A stretch of 64,000 nucleotides of DNA from Thermoleophilia bacterium (lineage in GTDB: Bacteria > Actinomycetota > Thermoleophilia > RBG-16-64-13). Below the pieces are notes generated by a model. The model made no database searches and had not been told where the DNA came from. It was given only the letters and a program-made list of their open reading frames with translations. The position numbers and the translations under genes are program-made. Within the stretch, counting starts at the first letter, position 1. Every line of letters starts with the position of its first letter. Below, piece by piece: positions 8,355 through 16,023 of this stretch. The stretch covers positions 1,166,501-1,230,500 of the forward strand of contig JAOSKU010000001.1 in the NCBI GenBank assembly GCA_027493445.1, in the 5' to 3' direction.

Positions 8355-9344
8355 CTACCGCCCTGCGGAGCGGTGGAGCGCGCGGCACCGCTCCTCGAGG
8401 CCGGGGTCGCCGATACGCTCGGCCCACGCCTCCAGGCCGGCAGTGGGACCGCGCCACTCGAGTTCGTCCACATCGGAGAAGAGCTGCTCGTCGGCCCGGA
8501 GAGTCGCCAAGTCCTTGAAGAGGAGGGCGAGGCCGCGCTGCTCCCCGAGGGCATCGGACGGGAATGCCTCGATGGGGCCGTGCCGGTTCAGCAGCCCGGC
8601 CGCGGTCTTCGGGCCGATACCGCGGATACCCGGATACCCGTCGGCGGCGTCGCCCACCAGGGCCAGATAGTCGGGGATCAGGGCGGGCTCCACCCCGAAC
8701 TTACGGCGCACGGCCGTCTGGTCCCGGATGGTCCCGGTGCGGCTGTCCACCTGCACCACTCGGTCGCCGCGCACGCACTGGGCCAGGTCTTTGTCCGGCG
8801 TCCAGATAGAGACCGTCTCCACGCGCGGATCGGCGGCGGCCAGACGGGCGGCGGCGGCCAGGGCGTCGTCGGCCTCGAGCTCGACCATGGCCCAGACCGC
8901 CACGCCCATGGCAACAAGGGCCTCCTCCAGGGGCTCGAACTGGGCGAGGATATCCCGCTCCATCCCGGCGCTCGTCTTGTACCCGGGCCAAAGGTCGTTG
9001 CGGAACGACTCGATCACGTGGTCGGTGGCCACCCCCAGGTGGGTGGCCCCACCCTCCAGCATGCGGAGCACGAAGCGGAGCACGGCCCGCACGGCGTCGA
9101 GGTCGACGGCGGCGCCGGAGTCGGTGGCGGCGCCGGAGTCGGCGGCCGGTGCGGCAGCGCCACGCGGGTTTGCGGCGGCGGGCGCCCCGGCCGCCGACTG
9201 AGTGGCCGCCGGGCCGCGCCCCGGCGGTGCCGGTCCCCGAGCCGCCGAAGTCCGGCCTGCCAGGTCGTCGCGCCTCCGCCCGCGACGCAGCCCGTAGTAC
9301 TGGCGAAAGAGCTCGTAGGTGCCGTCGATCAGATGGACGATCAT
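8355..9344 (-). CDS. 5'-3' exonuclease / flap endonuclease-like protein with Ala/Pro-rich insert
   Basis: The protein resembles the PolI-type 5' nuclease (PIN/FEN) family: MIVHLIDGTYELFRQYYG at the start, ELEADDALAAAARLA, IWTPDKDLAQCV with clustered metal-binding Asp, and the helix-hairpin-helix GIRGIGPKTAAGLLNRHG. I start at the ATG at 9344 because the open frame upstream has no family similarity. About 60 residues of Ala/Gly/Pro (near residues 27-85) separate the first strand from the rest, an insert not typical of the family. Stand-alone copies like this are thought to act on replication or repair flaps. Confidence 0.85.
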   Translation of the reverse strand: MIVHLIDGTYELFRQYYGLRRGRRRDDLAGRTSAARGPAPPGRGPAATQSAAGAPAAANPRGAAAPAADSGAATDSGAAVDLDAVRAVLRFVLRMLEGGATHLGVATDHVIESFRNDLWPGYKTSAGMERDILAQFEPLEEALVAMGVAVWAMVELEADDALAAAARLAAADPRVETVSIWTPDKDLAQCVRGDRVVQVDSRTGTIRDQTAVRRKFGVEPALIPDYLALVGDAADGYPGIRGIGPKTAAGLLNRHGPIEAFPSDALGEQRGLALLFKDLATLRADEQLFSDVDELEWRGPTAGLEAWAERIGDPGLEERCRALHRSAGR

Positions 9345-9562
9345 AGGGCCGGGCGCCGTCGCGACGACAGTCCGGCCGTTATGAGCGGCGGCGGGTTCGA
9401 TGCGAGCGCAGGTCAGAATCGACCCTCGCACGACATTCGTCGATGTGGTCTCGGGGATATGTCTTCATTCCAAGCATGGCTTTCCACTCCTGTCTGACGC
9501 GACGTCGTGGAGTGTGTATCTCCGCGCAGCATCGGATCTAGGCCTATGGCCATGTCTCTCAC

Positions 9563-9979
9563 TCACCCGCGCAGACTGTCCACAGTGAGGTGGAGGGCGA
9601 ACACCGACCAAAGAAGGGCGGCGTCCACCAAAAGCGGCAAGACCGCCCAGCCCGAGAGCCAGACCACCTGCAGCACCATGGACGCGACGGCCCCGGCGAC
9701 GACGAGGCTCGAGAACCACGACGGGGGAACGAGCCAACCCAGGAGCGCGGCGGCGGCCAAGAGGAAGCAGGCGGCTGCCGCGATGCCGAGGAGCGGGGTG
9801 AGCGCGTCTCGGACGCCACCCGCCCGCAGGAGCGTGCTGGTGTCGGAGAAGAAGGGCCACAGCAGACCACCCCCGACCCACCAGGGCGGAGGGGCCTGAC
9901 CGGGAGCGGCCGGGACGAGCGCGCTCAGATTCACCTGGGCGCCCAGCAGCAGGACCAGGATCGAAACCACCTTACTCAT
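9563..9979 (-). CDS. Small multi-spanning membrane protein under TetR control
   Basis: This 138-aa protein has about four hydrophobic segments: MSKVVSILVLLLGAQVNLSA, the stretch around LLGIAAAACFLLAAAALLGW, then SSLVVAGAVASMVLQVVWL and LPLLVDAALLWSVFALHLTV. I do not recognise a defined family. An AAGGAGAT ribosome site fixes the start at 9979. A 26-bp inverted repeat identical in form to those before the tetR gene lies 21 bases upstream, so this gene is the likely regulated target of the adjacent regulator. Confidence 0.75.
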   Translation of the reverse strand: MSKVVSILVLLLGAQVNLSALVPAAPGQAPPPWWVGGGLLWPFFSDTSTLLRAGGVRDALTPLLGIAAAACFLLAAAALLGWLVPPSWFSSLVVAGAVASMVLQVVWLSGWAVLPLLVDAALLWSVFALHLTVDSLRG

Positions 9980-9999
9980 GACATCTCCTTTACGTTCTT

Positions 10000-10025
10000 G
10001 GAAACTCATGCCATTACGAGTTTCC
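10000..10025. promoter_or_regulatory. TetR-type operator before the membrane-protein gene
   Basis: GGAAACT-N12-AGTTTCC, 26 bases; here the arms extend to 8 bp (GGAAACTC/GAGTTTCC). It matches in length and arms the two sites ahead of the tetR gene. Its position directly before the ribosome site fits repression. Confidence 0.85.
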
Positions 10026-10040
10026 ATAGGGCCTGACAAA

Positions 10041-10060
10041 GGCCGCGCCTCGACGCGGCC
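10041..10060 (-). terminator. Possible terminator after tetR
   Basis: GGCCGCG/CGCGGCC is a 7-bp stem with a 6-base loop. On the minus strand it is followed by TTTGTC. It sits 28 bases past the tetR stop and before the operator of the next gene. Confidence 0.5.
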
Positions 10061-10087
10061 CGAGAGACCGACTTCCCGACCGACCGA

Positions 10088-10627
10088 CTAGCCTACGAAC
10101 CTCCCGATGCGCTCGAGCAACTCCGTGTCGCGGTTGTACGAGGGGTCTGCATTCACGAGCAGGAGGTACTCGACGATCATCGCGGCGATCATCTTCTCGA
10201 CTAGCGACGCATCACCGGTCCGGAACTCGCCGACGTCCATCCCGCCCTGCACCAGCTCGCGCAGCAGATCTCCGTTCGCCTTGCGAAACGCATCGGCCGC
10301 GACCTCATACTCGCGGAGCCACTCGTCTTCGGCCGTCTCGTCGATGTGCGCCCTCCCCTGCTCGAGTATGGACCGCACGGCCGTCTCGACCCGCCCCGCG
10401 TAGGTCGGCAGCGGAGCCACCGAGGCCGCGAGCCGCCTCTTCATCTTCTGTGCCTGGCGCGCGACCACGTGTGCGTAGATGTCGCGCTTGCCCTCGAAGT
10501 GCACGTAGATCGTCTTCTTGGAGATCTTCAGTTCGCTGGCGACCTCGTCGAGTGTGGTCCTGGCGTAGCCGCGGCTTTCGACATGCCGCTCGAAGGTCTC
10601 GGCGATCCGCTGTTTCGTTGCGTTCAT
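10088..10627 (-). CDS. TetR/AcrR-family transcriptional regulator
   Basis: The 179-aa protein has a classic N-terminal TetR helix-turn-helix (TTLDEVASELKISKKTIYVH, about residues 24-43) and an all-helical ligand-binding C-terminal half. Two GGAAACT-N12-AGTTTCC repeats lie 23-79 bases upstream and a third precedes the membrane-protein gene downstream. This points to autorepression and control of that gene. The ligand is unknown. The start is the ATG at 10627. Confidence 0.93.
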   Translation of the reverse strand: MNATKQRIAETFERHVESRGYARTTLDEVASELKISKKTIYVHFEGKRDIYAHVVARQAQKMKRRLAASVAPLPTYAGRVETAVRSILEQGRAHIDETAEDEWLREYEVAADAFRKANGDLLRELVQGGMDVGEFRTGDASLVEKMIAAMIVEYLLLVNADPSYNRDTELLERIGRFVG

Positions 10628-10649
10628 TCGAGGCGACCCGTTTCGTGTT

Positions 10650-10706
10650 GGAAACTCGTTGTGCGTTCAGTTTCCGCCATGGAAACTCGTTTGTCAAGTA
10701 GTTTCC
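10650..10706. promoter_or_regulatory. Two tandem TetR operators upstream of tetR
   Basis: Two 26-base sites, 10650-10675 and 10681-10706, each read GGAAACT-N12-AGTTTCC with five bases between them. The tetR promoter must lie in or next to them. The second overlaps the end of a decayed antitoxin ORF, so the regulator region appears to have replaced part of that locus. Confidence 0.85.
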
Positions 10707-10852
10707 GGGAAAAGATCTGCGCCGCCGACAGGCGATGCTGGCGATCTGCCGCGCCAGCTCTGCTTTGGCGAGCAGTCGTCCGAAGCAGGGAGCTCGAGAT
10801 CCGCGAAGACGTTGCCGCTGCTGACCTCGTACTCGGGGTTGTGCTGCGTCAT
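10694..10852 (-). pseudogene. Truncated XRE-type antitoxin remnant
   Basis: The ATG at 10852 overlaps the stop of the preceding toxin remnant (ATGA). The peptide begins MTQHNPEYEVSSGNVFADL, the typical N terminus of Xre antitoxins paired with gp49/HigB-type toxins. After about 25 residues the frame shifts (the other frame reads LLAKAELARQIA, the expected continuation). It then ends in the tetR operator region, so the DNA-binding domain is missing. Confidence 0.7.
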
Positions 10853-11120
10853 TCCTTGCCCTCCTCCCCCATGTCGTCCGTTGATCGTGTATCCGCCGCG
10901 CGAGCTCGAGAGCCTTCACGGCATCAATCTCCCGCTTGGGGGTCGCGGAACCCCGCTTCGACTTCTTCTGGAATGCGTGGAGCACATAGACGGCTTCCGC
11001 AAACCTCACTGTGTACACCGTCCGGTAGGCATCGCCGCCATGGTGGTCGATGACTTCGTGCACCCCGGCACTGCCGAATCCCCGGAGCGGCTTCGCCGCA
11101 GATTCGGCACGACGAATGAC
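10849..11120 (-). pseudogene. Gp49/HigB-type toxin remnant
   Basis: The minus strand encodes KPLRGFGSAGVHEVIDHHGG, then YRTVYTVRFAEAVYVLHAFQ and KKSKRGSATPKREID, a clear match to the phage-derived Gp49-like/HigB mRNA-interferase family. The normal first 40 residues are missing (a TAG at 11121-11123 precedes the homology), and the C-terminal end is in another frame. It is followed by its antitoxin remnant with an ATGA overlap. The locus is a dead type II TA pair. Confidence 0.75.
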
Positions 11121-11205
11121 CTAGATCATCGTACCGCCGCTCTCGGACGGAACCCGTCCGCCTCCGCCGGGTACTAGCGGCGGGCCGTGGCGCGCTCGTG
11201 GCTCC

Positions 11206-12456
11206 CTATGACCTCCTCGCCCCCAACATCCCCAGGTACGTCGCGTGCCCAACAATCGGCACTCCAAGCTCCCGCGCCTTGCGGGCCTTGCCGCTGAGGG
11301 AGTCCGGGTCCGCGGCCACCACCAGCGTCGTCCGGCCGCTGACCGACCCGGTCACCCGCAGCCCGAGTGTGCGCGCCTGGTACTCGAGGTCCGCGCGGTC
11401 CAGACCGGGGGCGTCCCCCGTGAAGACCACGGTGTCTCCGGGCTTCAGGGCGAAGCCGCCAACGGTGCAGGCCTCGTCCTCCGATGGGCCGCAGGGGTCG
11501 AGGGCAACATCCACGTCCTCAGCCGACAGACCGAGCGCCACCGCCACCGACACGAGGTCGCGACGCTCCTCCGCGGTCACCACCCCATCCTCCAAGGCAA
11601 GCCGTCCCAGGGCCCGCAGGTAGAGGCAGTGGATGGCGGCAGCGTCTTCTCGGGCGAGCCCCATCATCTCCGCGGCGGCGACCAGTTCGTCCTCCTCATG
11701 ACGGCTGATCTCTCGATCGAGCAGCGCCCGGTCGAGCAGCGCCAGATAGCTGTTGGCTTCCGGATGGATCTCGCAGCGTGGCGCCCTCGACGCCAGGCGC
11801 GCCAGGAAGTGCTCCCGACCCGCTCCCGCCGCCGTCCGTCGGGGGACACGCGGAGCGTCCGCGGAAGGCAGAGCAGGCCAGGCGATGCTCTGTGCCTCGG
11901 CGATGCTCTGTGCCTCGGCGATGACGTCGGACCAGTAGCCGAGGAAGTCGCCGTCCTCGTGGATGTAGTGGGAGAGAAGCCGCGCCGACGCCCGAGCGTC
12001 GTCCAGGGCGGCGTGCGTCGACTCGAGACGGTAGCGGATGCATTCGCAGCAGGCCTCGAGCGACCGTGGACCGGCCGGCAGGTAGTGCGACGCGAGCCTC
12101 ATGGTGCAGAGCCCGGAGGTGCGATCGATCTTGACAGGGTAGCCCGCCCGACCGAACTCCGCGGCAATGAAGGCCGCGTCGAAAGACAGGTTGTGCGCGA
12201 CGGGCACGCGGCCCGCGAGGAGCGTTCCCAGCTCGGGGGCGATCTGGCCGAAAGTGGGAGCCGAGTAGACGTCGGCGGCCGTGAGTCCGTGGATCTCGGT
12301 GGCAGCGACGTCGCGCTCGGGGTTGACCAGGGTGTCCCACTCGTGGATGAGGTTGCCGTCGTCGCCGACAAGGACCACCGCCACCTCGAGGATTCGGTGA
12401 TGGTGCGCCGGGGAGAGGCCGGTGGTCTCGACGTCGATGACGGCGTAGCGGGTCAT
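11206..12456 (-). CDS. DEDD exonuclease with TerB-like middle and C-terminal BRCT domain
   Basis: Residues 1-170 are a DnaQ/epsilon-type 3'-5' exonuclease: YAVIDVETTGLSPAHHHRIL (ExoI), VAHNLSFDAAFIAAEF (ExoII) and HAALDDARASARLLSHY (ExoIII, HxxxxD). A helical stretch of about residues 250-325 (ISRHEEDELVAAAEMMGLAR onward) resembles TerB-type alpha domains. The C terminus (GDTVVFTGDAPGLDRADLE to the end) is a BRCT domain of the DNA-ligase type. Length is 416 aa from the ATG at 12456, which overlaps the previous ORF (ATGA). An 18-base tandem repeat near 11884-11920 duplicates a six-residue unit (EAQSIA). The function is probably DNA processing; the exact role is unknown. Confidence 0.85.
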   Translation of the reverse strand: MTRYAVIDVETTGLSPAHHHRILEVAVVLVGDDGNLIHEWDTLVNPERDVAATEIHGLTAADVYSAPTFGQIAPELGTLLAGRVPVAHNLSFDAAFIAAEFGRAGYPVKIDRTSGLCTMRLASHYLPAGPRSLEACCECIRYRLESTHAALDDARASARLLSHYIHEDGDFLGYWSDVIAEAQSIAEAQSIAWPALPSADAPRVPRRTAAGAGREHFLARLASRAPRCEIHPEANSYLALLDRALLDREISRHEEDELVAAAEMMGLAREDAAAIHCLYLRALGRLALEDGVVTAEERRDLVSVAVALGLSAEDVDVALDPCGPSEDEACTVGGFALKPGDTVVFTGDAPGLDRADLEYQARTLGLRVTGSVSGRTTLVVAADPDSLSGKARKARELGVPIVGHATYLGMLGARRS

Positions 12457-12623
12457 GCGGCCCCCACCATCTCCCGCCTGTGCGCGCAAACCGACTCTGA
12501 GACCGCATCCGACTTGCCCGTCGACCTCACTCCGGGTAATCGCACGAGCGGCACGCCGAAAGCCGCCTGGCGCAGGCGTGCGACGATCGCCGCGTCGACG
12601 CCTTCGCCGACGAGTAGCTTCAC
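12453..12623 (-). pseudogene. DUF5615-type PIN toxin with internal deletion
   Basis: A GTG at 12623 overlapping the DUF433 stop (GTGA) opens a 56-aa frame. It begins VKLLVGEGVDAAIVARLRQA, the N terminus of DUF5615 PIN-like toxins that normally follow DUF433 antitoxins. It jumps at once to VPLVRLPGV, a C-terminal motif. About half the domain, including metal-binding Asp residues, is missing. Its stop overlaps the ATG of the exonuclease-BRCT gene, so the three genes form one overlapping transcription unit. Confidence 0.7.
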
Positions 12624-12856
12624 GCCACCGACCTGCTAACCGGATAGGTGACGTCGGCGCGCAGCACTTCGGCGCCGAAACGCACGGCGGCAAGTATGCC
12701 TTCACGCCTGAGCCGCGGATGCGCTTGAAGGAGCTCCTCGATCGTTCGGCCGGCGCCGAGCTCCTCGAGGATGGACTCGACGGTGATGCGAGTGCCCTCG
12801 ACGATGGGCTTGCCCATCATCACAGCGGGATCAGCGTGGATTCCTTGCGCGGGCAT
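12620..12856 (-). CDS. DUF433 antitoxin
   Basis: DUF433 proteins are small winged-helix antitoxins usually paired with DUF5615 PIN-like toxins. The sequence MPAQGIHADPAVMMGKPIVE, then GTRITVESILEELGAG and HPRLRREGILAAVRFGAEVL, fits the family. Start is placed at the ATG at 12856 (AGGGGG ribosome site ten bases upstream). The gene is complete while the toxin after it is internally deleted. A promoter-like GGTGGTATCGTA lies about 35 bases upstream. Confidence 0.85.
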   Translation of the reverse strand: MPAQGIHADPAVMMGKPIVEGTRITVESILEELGAGRTIEELLQAHPRLRREGILAAVRFGAEVLRADVTYPVSRSVA

Positions 12857-12885
12857 TGCCAACACCCCCTAGGCTACTAGCTATG

Positions 12886-12936
12886 TACGATACCACCGAG
12901 CACGCGACTGGTACCCCACGGCGCGAATCCAAAGAA
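12886..12936 (-). repeat. TA leader repeat, copy 1
   Basis: About 50 bases match 56017-56070 with roughly 80 percent identity by eye, including CGATACCACC, GTACCCCA and GGCGCGAATC. On the minus strand it ends in GGTGGTATCGTA, just before the DUF433 gene, and looks like a promoter leader shared between two cassette regions. Confidence 0.65.
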
Positions 12937-12985
12937 CGCCAGGTCCATGGCCCGCGCGCGAGCCGGAGCGGCGAGTCGAACGAAC

Positions 12986-13702
12986 TCAGTGAGAGGTGCA
13001 ACCTTCCCCGTCGGCCACCCAAACCCACCCCTCGGCTCGGGCCAACTCGAGGTCGTGAGGCCGGCAGGCTCGCCCGCGGAGGAAGTCGGCGGCCGCAAGA
13101 ACGCACACGACTGCATCCGCGGCATGAAGCGAGTCTAGGACTGACCTGTCAATCGAATGCACATCGACAATCGCTTCGAGCCCCTCGAGAGATCCGCCGA
13201 CATCGCGGGCACCATGGGCCAGGCGGGTGGCGGCGGGATAGACCTCGATGGCTCGAAAGGGCTCCCGCTCTTCGGGCGCCCAGGCCAACGGAATGGGCCG
13301 CCCGGTCCTCCGCCGCAGCGATTCCAGGAGTTCGAGCGCGGCAACGGCCGTCAGCCAGATTAGATTCGCGCCCACCTCGAGTGGACGCTTGCCTAAACGG
13401 CACATGACATGTAGGTCGGTAGCCCGCCGGAAGAGCTCATCGGCGGACGCAGCCATCGGCGACCCAGCTTCGTGACTCGCGAGAGCGGCCCCAAGGGCCT
13501 TTGGCCAGCCAAGCGGCGCGTCGAGGGCGACTATGGCCTCGGCGGAGTCAGCGAGCCAGGCGGCGGCGATCTCCACCGGAGACTCGCGCCGACTGGCAAG
13601 TCGGCAGCGGGTGATGCACACCCGCTCACCATCCACCTCCCCGAGCGCGAGACCGACCTTTCCCGGCTGTGTGGCGCAGTCGATTCCAAGCAACGAAGCC
13701 AT
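12986..13702 (-). CDS. DUF429 family protein (predicted RNase H-fold nuclease)
   Basis: The 238-aa protein begins MASLLGIDCATQPGKVGLAL and has IVALDAPLGWPKALGAAL, IEVYPAATRLAHG and a C-terminal HAADAVVCVLAAADFLRG. This spacing of acidic residues is that of DUF429, a predicted RNase H-like nuclease family of unknown substrate. Start is the ATG at 13702. It is a single complete gene between the DUF433 operon and a truncated Mrr fragment, at the left margin of accessory cluster A. Confidence 0.8.
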   Translation of the reverse strand: MASLLGIDCATQPGKVGLALGEVDGERVCITRCRLASRRESPVEIAAAWLADSAEAIVALDAPLGWPKALGAALASHEAGSPMAASADELFRRATDLHVMCRLGKRPLEVGANLIWLTAVAALELLESLRRRTGRPIPLAWAPEEREPFRAIEVYPAATRLAHGARDVGGSLEGLEAIVDVHSIDRSVLDSLHAADAVVCVLAAADFLRGRACRPHDLELARAEGWVWVADGEGCTSH

Positions 13703-13748
13703 GCCTCTCTTCCCATCAGTTCGGCGCCCGATGCGTCAGAGTGGAACC

Positions 13749-13889
13749 TCATTCCATGAAGTAGTCCGCGTCGATCTTCTTGACCTCGTAGCTCGCCATC
13801 GGACTGACCCCGAGGTTGTGGTCCATCATCAGACCGGACAGCTCCTCGCCGTCGATGAGCCCGATCTTGTTGTCGATTCTCGAGACGAT
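13749..13889 (-). pseudogene. C-terminal fragment of an Mrr-like restriction endonuclease
   Basis: The minus strand reads SRIDNKIGLIDGEELSGLMM, DHNLGVSPMASYEVKKIDAD and YFME before a stop. This is collinear with the end of the complete Mrr-like protein at 60919-61821 (VALVDGTQLAQFMIDCNVGV onward). Only about 45 residues remain; the catalytic core is gone. The upstream border is a half attC site, so the fragment was joined there by cassette recombination or deletion. Confidence 0.75.
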
Positions 13890-13890
13890 G

Positions 13891-13913
13891 GCCGCAAGCG
13901 AAGCACGTTAGCT
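13891..13913 (-). repeat. Half attC site
   Basis: On the minus strand AGCTAAC is followed by GTGCTTCGCTTGCGGC, the left arm of an attC site. The matching right arm and GTTRRRY box are missing; the Mrr fragment follows instead. Confidence 0.5.
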
Positions 13914-13933
13914 CGAAGCCATTGTTGGCACGA

Positions 13934-14167
13934 TCACACGTCGCCCTCGTCCGGCTCAGTATCTCGAACCTTCGACATCCCGCGCTCGAACGCGCCGCGA
14001 TCGCCGCGGGCCGCACGCTCCTCCAGGTAGTCCAGGATCATGAGCGCCGCCATCTTCTCCGCGAGGGCGGTCGTGATGAGCTGGTTGATCGAGACGTCTT
14101 CCGCCTTCGCGAGTTCGCGCACTCGACGGTGCAGTGATTCCGGCAGACGCAGGCTGATGGTGCTCAT
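13934..14167 (-). CDS. Ribbon-helix-helix antitoxin (HicB/CopG-like)
   Basis: The protein MSTISLRLPESLHRRVRELA, then KAEDVSINQLITTALAEKMA, is 77 aa with a typical ribbon-helix-helix DNA-binding start and a charged C-terminal tail. Its ATG overlaps the stop of a PIN-toxin remnant (ATGA), so it is the antitoxin of a PIN-type TA pair whose toxin is broken. It should bind its own promoter. It is intact. Confidence 0.8.
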   Translation of the reverse strand: MSTISLRLPESLHRRVRELAKAEDVSINQLITTALAEKMAALMILDYLEERAARGDRGAFERGMSKVRDTEPDEGDV

Positions 14168-14342
14168 GATGAACCTCCGATGCTTCGCAAATACTCTCCG
14201 GGTCTCACTGCTCGGATGCCGAAGCGCTCCGAACCGGCGAAGTCCCTTACGTCGTGGGTGACGATGAACGCGCACCCGCCCCGACCGCAAGTTCGAGCAC
14301 GTGATCATCTCGCGCGTCCTTCAGGACCGGTCGCCACAGGAG
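14164..14342 (-). pseudogene. PIN-domain toxin remnant
   Basis: The minus strand encodes LLWRPVLKDARDDHVLELAV. After a one-base frame change it continues with CAFIVTHDVRDFAGSERFGI and RAVRPGEYLRSIGGSS. This is the C-terminal half of a PIN_3-type ribonuclease toxin. The N-terminal half with the first catalytic Asp is lost, replaced by another cassette remnant. The stop overlaps the antitoxin ATG. Confidence 0.75.
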
Positions 14343-14436
14343 TCTCATTGAGCTGCCGGATCGTCTCGTGCAGTTCTCGGGTCGCTTCGCTGCCGTTCCA
14401 CTGCTCCAGCGGAATCGCCACGTCTGTCATGATCAT
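14305..14436 (-). pseudogene. N-terminal remnant of an unknown cassette protein
   Basis: A 43-aa frame starts MIMTDVAIPLEQWNGSEATR and ends shortly after ETIRQLNE, where PIN-toxin sequence begins in another frame. The start looks like that of small membrane proteins often found in cassettes (a helical N terminus before a membrane segment), but the membrane part is missing. It lies just inside the interrupted attC site. Confidence 0.4.
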
Positions 14437-14458
14437 CCACCCCCCTCCGTGGGCGTCG

Positions 14459-14516
14459 GCCCAACGCACGACCGCTGACCGGCTGGCGGAGCCAGTCCGT
14501 TCCAGCGGCCTGTTAT
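14459..14516 (-). repeat. attC site A1, interrupted by the IS701 element
   Basis: GCCCAAC at 14459-14465 opens the site. The partner box was GTTATGC, rebuilt from GTTAT at 14512-14516 plus GC after the insertion (15964-15965). The IS701 element and its TTAT duplication split this box. The inner arms contain CGCTG/CAGCG. Confidence 0.65.
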
Positions 14517-15959
14517 TAGTACTTTGTTACTCCAGCCGATGGAACAGCACCAGCTGGTTGAGGTCGACGGTCTGGTTACAGGTCTGGCAGCGGCCGTGCC
14601 AACACCGCAAGGCGGGCTGCAGGATCAGCACCGCCTGGGGCAGTGTCAGTCCGGCCGCCGGACTTTTGGGGAGAGCCGTTCGAGCGTGAGGAAGGCATGG
14701 GCGCAGGGCACCAGAGCGCAGTGATGATGGAAGCCCGGATAGCTTCGACCCTCGTAGTGATCCAGACCGAGCTCGCCTTTGAGCTGCCGGTAGTCGAGTT
14801 CGATAGTCCAGCGCAGGCGGGCGAGCCGGGCGAGATGCTCGGACTCGCTGTCTTCCGGCAGGTTGGAGAGCCAGTAGTCGGTGGGAGCCTCCGTGTCTTG
14901 GGGCCACTCGATGATGAGCCACTCGGTGCGGGGCTCCTCTCCTCTGCGCTCTACGGCGTTCGCGGCCCAGACCCGGACAAAAGCGAAGCGGCTTACCACC
15001 TCCTCCCCCGCTTTGGTCGTCCGGTAGGGGAGCGTCTGCCAGGCCCCAGGGTTAAGCTCCCGGGCGAGCGCGCTCACCGAGACGGGCTTGCGGTCGGGCC
15101 GGTGGCGGACGACCGGCCGGCCGGGTCGGGCGCTCTTCGCAGGAGCTTTAAAGCCGGTCCCCGGTTCGAACACCCCGAGCTGGGGCGAGACGGCCACCAG
15201 ATAGGTGAGCTTGAGATCGTGCAAGCCCGTACGGAAAGCCGTGTCGTCCCCGTAGGCTTGGTCGGCCAGGATGGGGGCCCGGGGATCTCCCAATCCGCCG
15301 CCTGCGCTGCCAAGGCCGTGGCGAGCTGCGGTTTGGTCTTAAAGGTGACCCCCTCCGGTATCTTGGCCTTCTCCCGCCGGGGCCCGTCCCCACACCACTC
15401 CTCCGGCAGGTAAAGGGCCCAGCCCAAAGGAGCCGTGCCCCGAGAACCAGCCGCATGCAGGCTCACCGTGATCTGGCAGCTGTCTAACTTGCCCAGCGTG
15501 CCCGAGTACTGGCGCTTCACCCCGGGGGAGTGCGAGCCGACTTTCGGGATGCCGGTGTCGTCGATGACCCAGGCGCTCACCTCGATCTCGGGCACCACTC
15601 GCTCGGCGCAGGCGCGCACGAGCATATCCGGGTCCCAGGGGGAATCCGCCAAAAACTGCTGCAGGCTCTCATAGCGGGCCGCGTCTTCTCCCAAGCGAAA
15701 GAGCGTGGGCCAGAGGCTCTTGCGCCCCCGTGCTCGACCAGACCGCGCACATAAAGGAGGGCGTTCTCCCTTTGGCGCACGTGGGAGAAGCTCGCCACCA
15801 TCTCGGCGACGAAGGCCATAAGACGCTCACGCGCGTCGGCCGCGGTCGCATCCGTCTCCAGGGCCACCTGCATCTTTCCCTCCTTCCCGACATGATCCCA
15901 TCCGCGGACCATGTTCGGCGTGGGGTGAGGGGGTCCTGCAATAGTCTAACAAAGTACTA
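14517..15959 (-). mobile_element. IS701-family insertion sequence
   Basis: Both ends carry the 13-base inverted repeat TAGTACTTTGTTA (14517-14529 and inverted 15947-15959). The flanking bases TTAT occur on both sides (14513-14516 and 15960-15963), a 4-bp target duplication as expected for IS701. The element of about 1.44 kb holds one transposase frame on the minus strand, broken in three places. Confidence 0.88.
14527..15873 (-). pseudogene. IS701-family transposase, frame broken
   Basis: Pieces in order are: MQVALETDATAADARERLMA at the start; SAWVIDDTGIPKVGSHSPGV with the first catalytic Asp and RQYSGTLGKLDSCQITVSLH; then PILADQAYGDDTAFRTGL, LRWTIELDYRQLKGELGLDH (catalytic Glu region); and the terminal LTLPQAVLILQPALRCW. 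The order and motifs are those of IS701 DDE transposases. Frame changes occur near 15720 (C run), 15285 (G/C run) and 14660. These may be sequencing indels, since the ends and target duplication look young. Confidence 0.85.
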
Positions 15960-16023
15960 TTATGCGCCTATCAGATATTGGCGAACGGATCAGGCTCGCC
16001 ACTGAATAGCGGTTGAGTCAGAT

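Noticed and set aside
10305..11063. One 252-aa protein covering the toxin and tetR region
   Set aside because: Only the first 60 or so residues have family similarity (Gp49 toxin); the rest is an off-frame reading of the antitoxin remnant and tetR.
13719..13725. GTTCGGC as an attC box behind the Mrr fragment
   Set aside because: No matching opposite box or arms nearby.
15160..15180. tRNA-like GGTTCGAAC
   Set aside because: Lies within the IS701 transposase frame; no cloverleaf can be formed around it.
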